Source of the DNA: an uncultured Pseudomonadales bacterium
GTDB lineage: Bacteria; Pseudomonadota; Gammaproteobacteria; Pseudomonadales; Pseudohongiellaceae
Assembly (NCBI GenBank): GCA_949372635.1
Contig: CASIAB010000010.1
Location: forward strand, 144,870-208,869
Length of the DNA stretch: 64,000 bases
Direction of reading: 5' to 3'
In this document: one piece after another, positions 53,166 to 60,940 of the stretch
Layout: every line of letters starts with the position of its first letter
How positions within the stretch are numbered: the first letter of the stretch is position 1
Notes under the pieces: generated by a model
Told to the model about the DNA's origin: nothing
Databases searched by the model: none
The model's input: the letters and a program-made list of their open reading frames with translations, nothing else
Program-made: the position numbers and the translations under genes

Positions 53166-53867
53166 ATGCGACTAATACAGAAATTAAGAGGGTTCGATTC
53201 GTACATTATCGAATTGACAGTAATTATCACAGGCATCTTACTGGCGTTAGCCGCTGACGCTAGCTGGGATTATCAACAAGACAGAAAACAAGAAAGAGAG
53301 GTTATAGAGGCCCTTGTAATTGAATTCAAGAAAGATGCCGAGGAACTATTAGAAGATCAATCACTGCGTTTAGCGAGACTAGGAAGCTTCAAAGCACTAA
53401 CAAATTTTTCTAATGATTTAACGCTGCCTCAAAAAGCAGACGCGCTGCAAAGTTTGCTCGGCTATAGGTTCTACGCTCCTAATCATGCAATTTTAGATGA
53501 CATTCTAAGCACAGGAAGGCTAAGTCTAATTCGCTCGGATAAGATTCGAGAGTTAATAATGACTTTTGAACACGAGCGAGAAACCCAAATAATCATGGAA
53601 AGTGCTTCTCTGGATAACTCATCTACCCTAATGAGAAGCTATTTAGCTACAAAAATGGATTTTTTAGCGTTAAATTCGACAGATATTAATAAAAGCTATT
53701 ATCTAGAAAATTCTGGCCAAGATCATATAGCTCAGATATTAGATGATAAAAATTTTAGAAGTTTACTTTATTTGTCTTTTAGGAGAACACGAGGTATACA
53801 TCGACACGCAGATATTCTTTTAGATATCGTATATGAGTTACAAGAAGAGCTAGGAAGTACTATCTAG
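53166..53867 (+). CDS. Single-pass membrane protein of the 'ILLALAAD' type, unknown function
   Basis: 233 residues. A short basic N-terminus is followed by one membrane segment at about 14-32 (YIIELTVIITGILLALAAD). A long charged helical region with predicted coiled coil follows (QQDRKQEREVIEALVIEFKK). The opening, a segment ending in LALAAD-x-W plus a charged helix, is common in a family of uncharacterised bacterial membrane proteins. No enzymatic motif is seen. The rest of the protein faces one side of the membrane. It starts at ATG 53166. Confidence 0.65.
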   Translation: MRLIQKLRGFDSYIIELTVIITGILLALAADASWDYQQDRKQEREVIEALVIEFKKDAEELLEDQSLRLARLGSFKALTNFSNDLTLPQKADALQSLLGYRFYAPNHAILDDILSTGRLSLIRSDKIRELIMTFEHERETQIIMESASLDNSSTLMRSYLATKMDFLALNSTDINKSYYLENSGQDHIAQILDDKNFRSLLYLSFRRTRGIHRHADILLDIVYELQEELGSTI

Positions 53868-53912
53868 TTAGCACAGCCAGTGCTACATTAGAAGAAAGTC
53901 ACCACGCTACTG

Positions 53913-53977
53913 AGGGCCCTCTCAGCCCCACCCTGGGGTATACCCGATAAGTTGGGATGGTTTGCATGCTATTGTAG
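53913..53977 (+). repeat. Dispersed box repeat, copy E
   Basis: CAGCCCCACCCTGGGGTATA then CCCGATAAGTTGGGATGG, TTTGCATG and CTATTGTAGAAAGG. The right end runs directly into the long hairpin at 53978. Confidence 0.6.
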
Positions 53978-54025
53978 AAAGGTAGAGAGCGCGGCCAGGT
54001 TCCCCCGGCCGCGCTCTCTACCTTT
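53978..54025. terminator. 19-bp perfect hairpin, likely terminator of the NTF2-like gene
   Basis: The arms AAAGGTAGAGAGCGCGGCC and GGCCGCGCTCTCTACCTTT pair perfectly over 19 bp around a 10-nt loop (AGGTTCCCCC). On the minus strand the gene at 54024 ends at the edge of this hairpin, and the outer A run gives a short T tail (TTTC then TACAATAG). The stem is unusually long and GC-rich for this AT-rich area. Confidence 0.65.
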
Positions 54026-54560
54026 AATTGCCGAGGAGTGGAGATTGGTGAACATGTTTGATGAGCCAACCCCCCTGTTCTCTGATTAAGACCAGAGAAA
54101 CCCATGTCGGTGGGCTTGTGCTTGACACTTGGTTGTGCGGATAGATATTCCACCATTGCATAAAACTGGCGACTGCGACGTCCCCGTGAATAGAAACCAT
54201 CTGACCTTCAATTGTAGTAACAAACTCTGTTTTCCCGCCATTCAGGGACTCGCCTGCCTTACGACTAGCGATCTGATTAGCCATGTTCTTCGCCTCATCT
54301 GTTTGGCGAATGCCGTTAGCAATATGAATGCGGTCCGATCTCATGAGCTTCCCCTGCGCCTCCAGATCAGTTTCCAAATCACCATACTGACTAATGATCG
54401 CCATGATATCGCTCTCATCATCGGCAAACGTATTTGATGTAAACATCAACCCGCTCAATATAAAAATTAACGTAAGGAGGTGCTTGCTTCGCTCAATAAT
54501 TTTTATATCTTTATTTTCAACGCAGTTATCGTTCGAATTTATGCTCTTCATATACATCAA
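54024..54560 (-). CDS. Secreted NTF2/SnoaL-like fold protein
   Basis: 178 residues. After a polar N-terminus, a hydrophobic signal (LLTLIFILSGLMFTSNTFA) is cleaved near residue 46. A start closer to the hydrophobic segment (for example ATG 54557) is equally possible. The mature part resembles the NTF2-like/DUF4440 fold: EGQMVSIHGDVAVASFMQWW and WVSLVLIREQGGWLIKHVH are its characteristic strands. Such domains bind small ligands or act as weak hydrolases or isomerases. No catalytic residues can be assigned. It ends on the long hairpin. Confidence 0.6.
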   Translation of the reverse strand: MMYMKSINSNDNCVENKDIKIIERSKHLLTLIFILSGLMFTSNTFADDESDIMAIISQYGDLETDLEAQGKLMRSDRIHIANGIRQTDEAKNMANQIASRKAGESLNGGKTEFVTTIEGQMVSIHGDVAVASFMQWWNIYPHNQVSSTSPPTWVSLVLIREQGGWLIKHVHQSPLLGN

Positions 54561-54724
54561 ACCTTTTTTAATAGTCTCTATTATATTCGGTGAACTTTTA
54601 TACTTTAAAGCCAGATTTTTCCGAGCTTATCAAGCCCATGATTTTGCAGTAATACAAAAAAAAAGCAACCTACCTAAGATGACTTTTAGCTAAAAATAGC
54701 TGAAAGTGAAATTAATTTCGTGCG

Positions 54725-55129
54725 CTAATCAAACGTTGCTATAGTTTGATATATACCGTTTGCAATAGGGGTCCTTATATCTATAGTCTTCTCTATAAAC
54801 ACATCATAACCCTTATTGTTAGTTAATAGCTCTTCTAGTGAGTTCGCTGAATTAACGACAACTAAGTTACCTCCGCCAAGGCCAGTTCCAAAAGTTTGAA
54901 AAGCACGAATGAAAACATCACCATCATTCTCATTCATTAACTCCTCCAAAGCTTCTAGGTAGGCAGGAATATCTGTGACCAATAAATGTATGTGCCAAGA
55001 GTAAGCATTTGAGGAGGTGACAACAGAAGCTTTACCATTATCTACACCAAGAGAGCTATAAATAACTTCTGCAACCAGAGTACGATTGCCCTGCACCGCT
55101 GAATTAAATAATGTAGCAACAATGTGCAT
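54725..55129 (-). CDS. Conserved-looking small protein, possible ferredoxin-like fold
   Basis: 134 residues without a signal peptide at the available start. The sequence alternates strands and helices (SWHIHLLVTDIPAYLEALEE, FIRAFQTFGTGLGGGNLVVV), as in dimeric alpha/beta-barrel proteins. The protein encoded divergently at 55374 looks similar in architecture. I recognise no family. It lies 164 nt after the start of the NTF2-like gene on the same strand. Confidence 0.45.
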   Translation of the reverse strand: MHIVATLFNSAVQGNRTLVAEVIYSSLGVDNGKASVVTSSNAYSWHIHLLVTDIPAYLEALEELMNENDGDVFIRAFQTFGTGLGGGNLVVVNSANSLEELLTNNKGYDVFIEKTIDIRTPIANGIYQTIATFD

Positions 55130-55373
55130 CGTTATGCCAGCCTTTTATCACTTAATGCTCAACTCAAAATTGATCTTGATAGAGCCTACTAAGCACCTAA
55201 AACCGATAACTAGCTACCCTATTCCTCAGTCAGTGCTTTTATGGCCTCCAATTGCAAAAATTCAGATTTGTATTGGGCTTATGGCTTAAAACGAGCTATC
55301 TTCACGCTCTCACGCTACGCCTGCTTTAATTCAGGAGCAGTCATTTACAACAAACTTTAATTAAGGATCTATT

Positions 55374-56099
55374 ATGAATAATGTAGTAAGAAAACTTAGT
55401 CTATTTCTTTTGAGCATAATCTGGTCTTCCATCGGACATAGCGAAATTTTAGAGATTTATAGCTGGAAGCCGCACCCGGGGAAAGCCAATGAACTAATGG
55501 CTAGTATGCAGGAAGCAGCCGAAATACACGCTGATTTAGGAATCGGCGTAACTATCAGCGCGCTAGGAATAGGAACTTCTGGCGATGTTGATTACGTTCT
55601 GAGCTATGAAGATATCGAGAGCTGGGGAAAACTAAAGGATGCTACTAGCAGCAGCCAACGCTGGAACGCATTCTATCAAAAGCTAGGGGAAAATCCCTCT
55701 GGTGAATTAATACAAAGTTTTATGATGACTAATCATGACGCAAGCAGCAGGGTTAATCCTTTTTCTCAAGCAGGCTCAATTGTTGGCTTTTTTAGATGGG
55801 AACCAGCGCTGGGTCTCGCGGGAAGTGAAGCATTACGCCAAGGTTTCATGACAGCTAAATCTATACATGAAGCACTGGGCGCTAGGGTAGAGTCCTACCA
55901 AGTAAATAATGGCCAAGAGGGTGTAAGGGACATGATGTATTTGATGATATATGACAACTATTCTCAAATGGCCGAAGTCAATGCTGGAATGTTAACCAGC
56001 ACCGAATGGGCAGCTTTTCAACAATCTGCTGATGCGCAGCCCGGCATGGCAGCTACTCTCAAGCTCTCTGGAATCGCTCAAATGGCTGGATCTTTCTAA
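55374..56099 (+). CDS. Secreted protein with two ferredoxin-like (dimeric alpha/beta barrel) halves
   Basis: 241 residues. The signal peptide (LSLFLLSIIWSSIGHS) is cleaved before EILEIYSW. Two similar halves follow, starting at ILEIYSWKPHPGKANELMA and IVGFFRWEPALGLAGSEALR. Each has the strand-helix pattern of the NIPSNAP/EthD-type dimeric alpha/beta barrel. A role in binding or breaking down a small molecule is possible but not shown. It starts at ATG 55374 after AAGGATC. A strong terminator follows. Confidence 0.6.
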   Translation: MNNVVRKLSLFLLSIIWSSIGHSEILEIYSWKPHPGKANELMASMQEAAEIHADLGIGVTISALGIGTSGDVDYVLSYEDIESWGKLKDATSSSQRWNAFYQKLGENPSGELIQSFMMTNHDASSRVNPFSQAGSIVGFFRWEPALGLAGSEALRQGFMTAKSIHEALGARVESYQVNNGQEGVRDMMYLMIYDNYSQMAEVNAGMLTSTEWAAFQQSADAQPGMAATLKLSGIAQMAGSF

Positions 56100-56119
56100 A
56101 GCATATCGTGTATTGTTTA

Positions 56120-56148
56120 GCAAGGAGGCTGAGTGCCTCCTTGCTTTT
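56120..56148 (+). terminator. Rho-independent terminator
   Basis: GCAAGGAGGC and GCCTCCTTGC form a perfect 10-bp stem with loop TGAGT, followed by TTTT. It lies 20 nt after the stop of the gene at 56099. Confidence 0.92.
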
Positions 56149-56456
56149 CACTGCCCTTCGAACGCAAACAAAGAGACGTAAAAGGAAATCTTATACTGAT
56201 TTTAAATCCAATAAACAAACTACTAACAGCAATAGCCCAGCTTTACTTTTGGGTTCCTCTCTTATTAACGCAAAAAAAATTACCTTGGAGAAGACCGATG
56301 ATTTTAGGGAGATTCCCAACAGGCATAGCTCTCGCTTCTTGCATTCAACCTCTCATTGCATCCGAAGCAAGCCCTACCCTAGCTTCACGTCAACAAATTG
56401 AGACAAGCCTTTGCCTTACTCATAAGTTACGATAACTCTCTAATGGGCCAGCCGGT
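56149..56456. other. 308-bp region with a signal-peptide remnant
   Basis: At 56211 the sequence ATAAACAAACTACTAACAGC, then AATAGCC, matches the start of stubs A and C with ATA in place of ATG. The frame reads INKLLTAIAQLYFW. A 45-codon frame at 56300-56437 (MILGRFPTGIALASC...) is too short and unrecognised to call. The box core is absent here. Confidence 0.4.
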
Positions 56457-57008
56457 ATGTTAAGAAAAATAGCATTTAAAGCGCTATTGTTAATATTCGT
56501 TTCTTTCGGATTATTTCTTTCTTTCCTACGAATCGCGGGATACGAGCCAAAAGATACAAGTCCCGGCCTCTGGCTGAGTGGGCATATCGTAAGTGAGACA
56601 ATTACGGATTGGTCATTCACTAACGAAATTGAAGAAATATTTGTTGAAACTCAAACATCATATTTACTCCCGCACTCTATAACTACTTACTGTGCAGTTT
56701 ATGAAGGAAAATTTTATCTGTTTTCGGCTTACTATGAAGGTGGAGATTTTCCATATGCCCGACGCTGGAATCAGAATGTAATAAGAGATCCCTCTGTAAG
56801 GTTAAAAATTAATGAAGATATTTATGAGCAGAATTTGAGCGTCGTTAGTGATGAATCTCAGAAAGCTCCTATTCATAAGGCTTTTGTAGATAAATATCCA
56901 AATTGGCAAAGTCCCGGCATAAAAGATGTACATATATTTTTGGTAGAGCCAAGATTTAATACAAATTTATCAATACCAAGTCAGCCTATTCAGCGAGGAA
57001 TTCTGTGA
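56457..57008 (+). CDS. Membrane-anchored protein resembling PNPOx-like split-barrel flavoproteins
   Basis: 183 residues with an N-terminal anchor (about 6-24, ALLLIFVSFGLFLSFLRIA). The remainder reads like a split-barrel (pyridoxamine-phosphate-oxidase-like) domain: IEEIFVETQTSYLLPHSITT, YCAVYEGKFYLFSAYYE, then YARRWNQNVIRDPSVRLKI. In that superfamily such a segment binds FMN or F420. Assignment is by pattern only and uncertain. It starts at ATG 56457. Confidence 0.5.
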   Translation: MLRKIAFKALLLIFVSFGLFLSFLRIAGYEPKDTSPGLWLSGHIVSETITDWSFTNEIEEIFVETQTSYLLPHSITTYCAVYEGKFYLFSAYYEGGDFPYARRWNQNVIRDPSVRLKINEDIYEQNLSVVSDESQKAPIHKAFVDKYPNWQSPGIKDVHIFLVEPRFNTNLSIPSQPIQRGIL

Positions 57009-57164
57009 AAGAGAGCTCAATATACAATTTTGCAATGGAGCCATTGCCATCTCCGCGATCTCTTTCAAGGTCAGACATTTATAAAATTATACGAGACTTA
57101 TGTCAGGAACCTCCCCAGTACTTTGCAGACCAAAATAAGGGCATAATCCCACGGTTTCAGTAAT

Positions 57165-57227
57165 CCTTAATCCAAGTAGGTTCCATTGCCCCTATGAATA
57201 CTATCCTTAAAGAACGGTTGGCTACAG
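57165..57227 (+). repeat. Dispersed box repeat, copy F
   Basis: TAATCCAAGTAGGTTCCATT then GCCCCTATGAATACTATCC and AAGAACGGTTGGCTAC. The 3' half matches consensus well; CCCGATAAGTCA is degenerate. The phosphotransferase gene starts 63 nt after TACTATC. Confidence 0.6.
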
Positions 57228-57268
57228 GGTAGATTCTAGATACTGCCCATCTATGCATTGAGGTTAAC

Positions 57269-58267
57269 TTGGAACTAGAAGAATTACAGCGACGACTTAT
57301 TCCATTTAGTCTTGCCCATTATCAAGATGAAGCGGTAAAAGTTAAGGACGTGTTTAAGATGCCGGGCCATGCTGGCTTCGCCTATGGTTTTACTGTACAG
57401 ACAGCTTCCGCTATAGACAAATGGTATATACGCCTGCCTCCACCGGACGTGAAACTGCAAGGGACTGCCGACGTGCTGCGTCAGGTCGCAGCACTATCAG
57501 TGATGCCAGACTCTGTTCCTCACTGCGCGGTTAAGTGGTCTGGGGATGATCCGCAGTGGTTCGGTCGTCCCTATTTCATAGTCCCGCAGTTAGAAGGCGA
57601 CGTGGTGAAGCTCACCGGCGATGGCTGGGTCGAAGCGCTTGAGCAATCCGCGCGAATTGGGATGGCACAGCAGGCTATCAACGCGTTGGTAAAAATCCAC
57701 AGCATGGATTGGCGCGAGGCGCACTACTTGGGTGAGCCGATGGCCTTCGAGGAGGATGTGGTGCGCTGGGACCGCTTCGTCGAGAAGGCTGCAGAACCAC
57801 GTAGTTTGGCGTTGGTCCCGAAAGTGCGCAAGTTACTCTTAGCCCAACTACCGGTTAGCGCCCCAGTTGGCATCTTCCATGGCGACTTCCAGTGGTCAAA
57901 TCTGTTCTTCACGAAAACTGGTAAGCTGCTTGCAGTGATCGACTGGGAGTTGGTTGGCATCGGCCCGGTGCTCAACGATATCGGTTGGTTTGCTACCTTC
58001 AATGACCCGCTAGCCTGGAACGATTCTGCTCATCGAGGACACTTCATGCCGCAGGCCGATGAGTTGATAGCTATGTATGTGGACGCCTATGGAGGGGAAC
58101 TGCCGGACATTAATTGGTATCGCGCGCTGGCCTCTTACAAGTTCGCTATCATTACCGGTTTCAACTTGATGCTACATCGTCGCGGCAAGCGCGATGACCC
58201 GATGTGGGAAACCTCCAAGGACTCCATGGAATCCCTGCTGACCAGATCACATTCTCTATTGGTATAG
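57269..58267 (+). CDS. APH-family phosphotransferase (aminoglycoside-phosphotransferase fold)
   Basis: 332 residues of the APH kinase-like family (PF01636). The catalytic loop is GIFHGDFQWSNLFF near residue 199, and the metal-binding IDWE follows at about 220. The N-lobe shows FTVQTASAIDKWYIRLPPPD and FIVPQLEGDV. Members phosphorylate antibiotics, choline, fructosamines or acyl-CoA-linked alcohols; acyl-CoA dehydrogenase-associated members look similar. The substrate is unknown. It starts at TTG 57269 behind a GAGG. Its composition is visibly more GC-rich than its neighbours at 53-57 kb, pointing to a separate origin. Confidence 0.78.
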   Translation: MELEELQRRLIPFSLAHYQDEAVKVKDVFKMPGHAGFAYGFTVQTASAIDKWYIRLPPPDVKLQGTADVLRQVAALSVMPDSVPHCAVKWSGDDPQWFGRPYFIVPQLEGDVVKLTGDGWVEALEQSARIGMAQQAINALVKIHSMDWREAHYLGEPMAFEEDVVRWDRFVEKAAEPRSLALVPKVRKLLLAQLPVSAPVGIFHGDFQWSNLFFTKTGKLLAVIDWELVGIGPVLNDIGWFATFNDPLAWNDSAHRGHFMPQADELIAMYVDAYGGELPDINWYRALASYKFAIITGFNLMLHRRGKRDDPMWETSKDSMESLLTRSHSLLV

Positions 58268-58314
58268 CGTATTGCATTCCTTAGTCCCATGCTAGGCTCG
58301 ATTAAGGTTGGCGA

Positions 58315-58369
58315 AGCAGAGGATGGTTCCCACTCTCCCCTATACATAATATTGTGGAAGGTCGGTGGA
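58315..58369 (+). repeat. Dispersed box repeat, copy G
   Basis: AGCAGAGGATGGTTCCCACT then CTCCCCTATACATAATATTG and TGGAAGGTCGGTGG. TAATATT (58347-58353) occupies the place of TACTATT, 34 nt before the GTG of the Sel1-like remnant. Confidence 0.5.
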
Positions 58370-58387
58370 TATTTCTGAGAAAAGGCT

Positions 58388-58540
58388 GTGAAATTGCTAA
58401 TTACTACCCCCATTTTACTAGGGCTTATTGGATTCGCAGGCAGTTCCTACAGTCAGAACTTTGAATAGACCAAGCGATTAATAGAACAAAGGAATAGTGA
58501 GTTCGATCCGCCCTCAGCATATAGATCTATGCTAACTTGA
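58388..58540 (+). pseudogene. Truncated paralogue of the Sel1-repeat gene
   Basis: GTG 58388 opens a signal peptide (VKLLITTPILLGLIGFAGS, then SYS) followed by QNFE and an in-frame TAG (58466-58468). Reading on gives TKRLIEQRNSEFDPPSAY. This parallels the intact Sel1 protein at 39226, whose mature start is QTDFEETKLLAEQGDAIAQ. It ends after 24 more codons, so the repeats are missing. Confidence 0.6.
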
Positions 58541-58601
58541 GAAAAACTAACTCACCCTCCTAGTTCCATAGACTCTTCCAAAACCACAATAGGGTACTCA
58601 A

Positions 58602-59630
58602 ATGAATAAGCCCCTAACTAAGTTTCCTGCATTTCTTTTACTCCTCATCTCTTTGCTCCCATTATCAGCATGCAATCAGATGACTGCGTTTCACGCAGTC
58701 ACTGAAACAGCTGGAGCAGGTGATGTTTATCGCGCAGACTCGAAAGTAAATGCATTGATTCCAGCGGGCGCTACCATAGAAAAGCTTGCAGGGGGATTTG
58801 CCTTCACCGAAGGGCCGGTTTGGCATCAAAAACTGAAATATTTAATGTTCAGTGACCTCCGCAGCAATGTTATTCATTTATGGGATGATCAGAATGGTCT
58901 GCGCACTTTTATGGACCCGGTATTCGAGGGAGAGAGCGACTCCTCCTCCGTGGGTTCCAATGGCCTGAACATCAACTCGGAGAGCCTATTAATACTACTT
59001 GAACACGGTAACCGACGAGTATCACGTCAAGAGCTAGACGGCAGCATCACCACGCTAGCAGATAATTATCAAGGTAAGAGGTTGAACAGCCCAAACGATT
59101 CGGCCTGGCATTCCGATGGCTCTCTTTATTTCACCGATCCATCCTACGGACTTGCCAGATTAGAAGATGACCCGGCGCGAGAACTAGATTTCAATGGTAT
59201 TTATCGTCTGCACCCGGATGGCCAGCTTGAACTGCTCGAATCGGGACAATCCCGCCCTAACGGCATAGCCTTCTCCCCTGATGAGAAGACACTATATGTA
59301 GCCAATTCCGACAGAGCCAAAATGGGCTGGATGGCCTATGACGTAATGGACGATGGCAGTCTCGGAAACGGACGCGTGTTTGTTGATGCTAACAATCAAA
59401 ACGAGACTGGCGCAGCAGATGGCCTGAAGGTTGATATCAATGGCAATCTATTCGCTTCTGGTCCCGGCGGTGTATGGATTATCGATTCCGACGGCAATCA
59501 TTTGGGCACCATCAAACCTGAAGAAGTGCCAGCCAATGTGGCCTGGGGCGATGATGGGAGCACCCTCTATATGACCGCTAGAACAGGGTTGTATCGAATT
59601 CGGTTAAGCACTAGTGGTGTAATTCCATAG
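58602..59630 (+). CDS. SMP-30/gluconolactonase-family lipoprotein
   Basis: 342 residues. The signal peptide ends in lipobox LSAC (Cys24). The six-bladed propeller of the SMP-30/gluconolactonase family shows its metal-site segments: GGFAFTEGPVWH, NGLNINSESLLILLEHGN, LNSPNDSAWHSDGSLYFTDP, SRPNGIAFSPDEKTLYVANS and GAADGLKVDINGNLFASG. These carry the Glu, Asn, Asn and Asp ligands. It would hydrolyse a sugar lactone or related ester in the periplasm, anchored to a membrane. It starts at ATG 58602. Confidence 0.88.
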   Translation: MNKPLTKFPAFLLLLISLLPLSACNQMTAFHAVTETAGAGDVYRADSKVNALIPAGATIEKLAGGFAFTEGPVWHQKLKYLMFSDLRSNVIHLWDDQNGLRTFMDPVFEGESDSSSVGSNGLNINSESLLILLEHGNRRVSRQELDGSITTLADNYQGKRLNSPNDSAWHSDGSLYFTDPSYGLARLEDDPARELDFNGIYRLHPDGQLELLESGQSRPNGIAFSPDEKTLYVANSDRAKMGWMAYDVMDDGSLGNGRVFVDANNQNETGAADGLKVDINGNLFASGPGGVWIIDSDGNHLGTIKPEEVPANVAWGDDGSTLYMTARTGLYRIRLSTSGVIP

Positions 59631-59689
59631 CTAGCCAAAGGAAACCAGAGCATGGTGACTCATGAAACTAGGCTCTCGTATCCATCCCC

Positions 59690-59800
59690 TGCTTCCCTGT
59701 AACAGTCCAGCCAGCATCCAACCTGGGGCACACCCGATAAATCAGAATGGGTTCCATTGCACATTTATGCGTACTATTGTGGACGAACGGTTAGTTAATC
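59690..59800 (+). repeat. Dispersed spacer/box repeat, copy H
   Basis: CAACCTGGGGCACACCCGAT then AAATCAGAATGGGTTCCATT, GCACATTTATGCG and TACTATTGTGGACGAACGGT. It is the closest copy to consensus. TACTATT (59772-59778) lies 39 nt before ATG 59818. Confidence 0.7.
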
Positions 59801-59817
59801 AACGGAAAAGTATCACT

Positions 59818-60764
59818 ATGAAATTTTCCTCTTTATTTTTACTACTACTGACTAAACTTTTATTCTATATGAGCACCGCCGCTCACGGAGCGGCGACATG
59901 CGAGCCGGACGGTGATATCCAATTTATCTGTGGAATTATGAATGCTGAAGACATAATAGAAATTCCGGGTAGCGACTTTGTAATTACGTGAGGACAGATA
60001 TCTGATAGCGCCGGATCTATTTACGCTATTAACAAGGACTCCTACGAGTCACGAGAAGTTTTCCCTAAAAACGCGCTTTCTTCAGAATTTAACACCTCCT
60101 TTTCTGCTTCGTGTCCGGGTCAAGCCTCTACTTTTCAGCCGCATGGGGTATCGTATCGGGTCGAATCTAATGACGCACATACACTGTACCTGGTTGGTCA
60201 CGGAGAGCGAGAGGCCATAGAAATTTTTGAGTTGAATACCGAAAGCCCCTGGCCAATCCTTCGTTGGGTTGGTTGTATTATCGCCCCAGGCTCGGTATTT
60301 CGATTTAACTCCGTAACAAGCCTTCCCGATATGGAGAAAGGCTGGAGTATTGTTCCCGGTAGCGAAATGCCGGGAGCTAATGGCTTAGTTTCATCCGCCA
60401 ATGGAGAGTGGTTATACATGGCTGAATACTTTGAAAAGAATATCGTTAAACTTGCTCGAGGAACGAGCCAACCCCAAGTTGAGAGAGTTAACGCCGGATA
60501 TATGGTTGATATCATTAGATGGGCAGACGACGATAGCTTATTTTTAGCAAGGCATGACAGAGAATGCCCAGAAGGGAGCAGCTGCACGACCAATGACGTT
60601 ACGGTGATTCTGTGAGCACAACCTGAGTCACTGTCGACAACCCCTGTCTTAAATTGGAGGGGGCGAGAATTTTCCCCATCTCAACTGTTGCAATAGAGGT
60701 CGATGGCGAAGTTTGGATGGGAGGTATCCGAGGCACTGACCGAATTGTCAGGCATCCGAAGTAA
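59818..60764 (+). pseudogene. Secreted beta-propeller (SMP-30/arylesterase-like) gene with two in-frame UGA codons and one frameshift
   Basis: ATG 59818 follows box H and starts a signal peptide ending AAHGA. One frame encodes a propeller-like protein of about 315 residues but is cut by TGA at 59989-59991 (after FVIT) and TGA at 60613-60615 (after DVTVIL). After a one-base loss near 60655 it resumes as EGARIFPISTVAIEVDGEVW, then MGGIRGTDRIVRHPK to 60764. Segments such as GSIYAINKDSYESR and YLVGHGEREAIEIFELN, then MPGANGLVSSANGEWLYMAE, are typical of SMP-30/paraoxonase-like lactonases. The first stop fits a lost Ser or Trp codon, the second Trp (TGG). No selenocysteine context is seen. Confidence 0.6.
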
Positions 60765-60940
60765 AAATAATAAGCGAGGATATCCTGCAGGACATTATGG
60801 GCATGCGTTTTTAGTTTTCGATGGCTTAACCCCTGCCTAGCTTCCTGTAGGCAGTATCCTCATTGGAAAGCATCTAGCTAAATTAATAACGCAATAGTAA
60901 TTGCGTATCAGGGAAGTAAAGAGCAGCTGAATTGGTTTGG

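Noticed and set aside
38340..59800. Integron attC cassette array as explanation for the repeats
   Set aside because: I found no intI, no paired GTTRRRY/RYYYAAC core sites and no long imperfect dyad in the copies. The module also precedes genes instead of following them. Kept as a generic repeat.
59989..60615. In-frame UGA codons as selenocysteine or a UGA-reading code
   Set aside because: No SECIS-like hairpin is evident just after the codons, and many intact genes here (serS, lipoprotein, rluE) end in UGA. Nonsense mutation or miscall is simpler.
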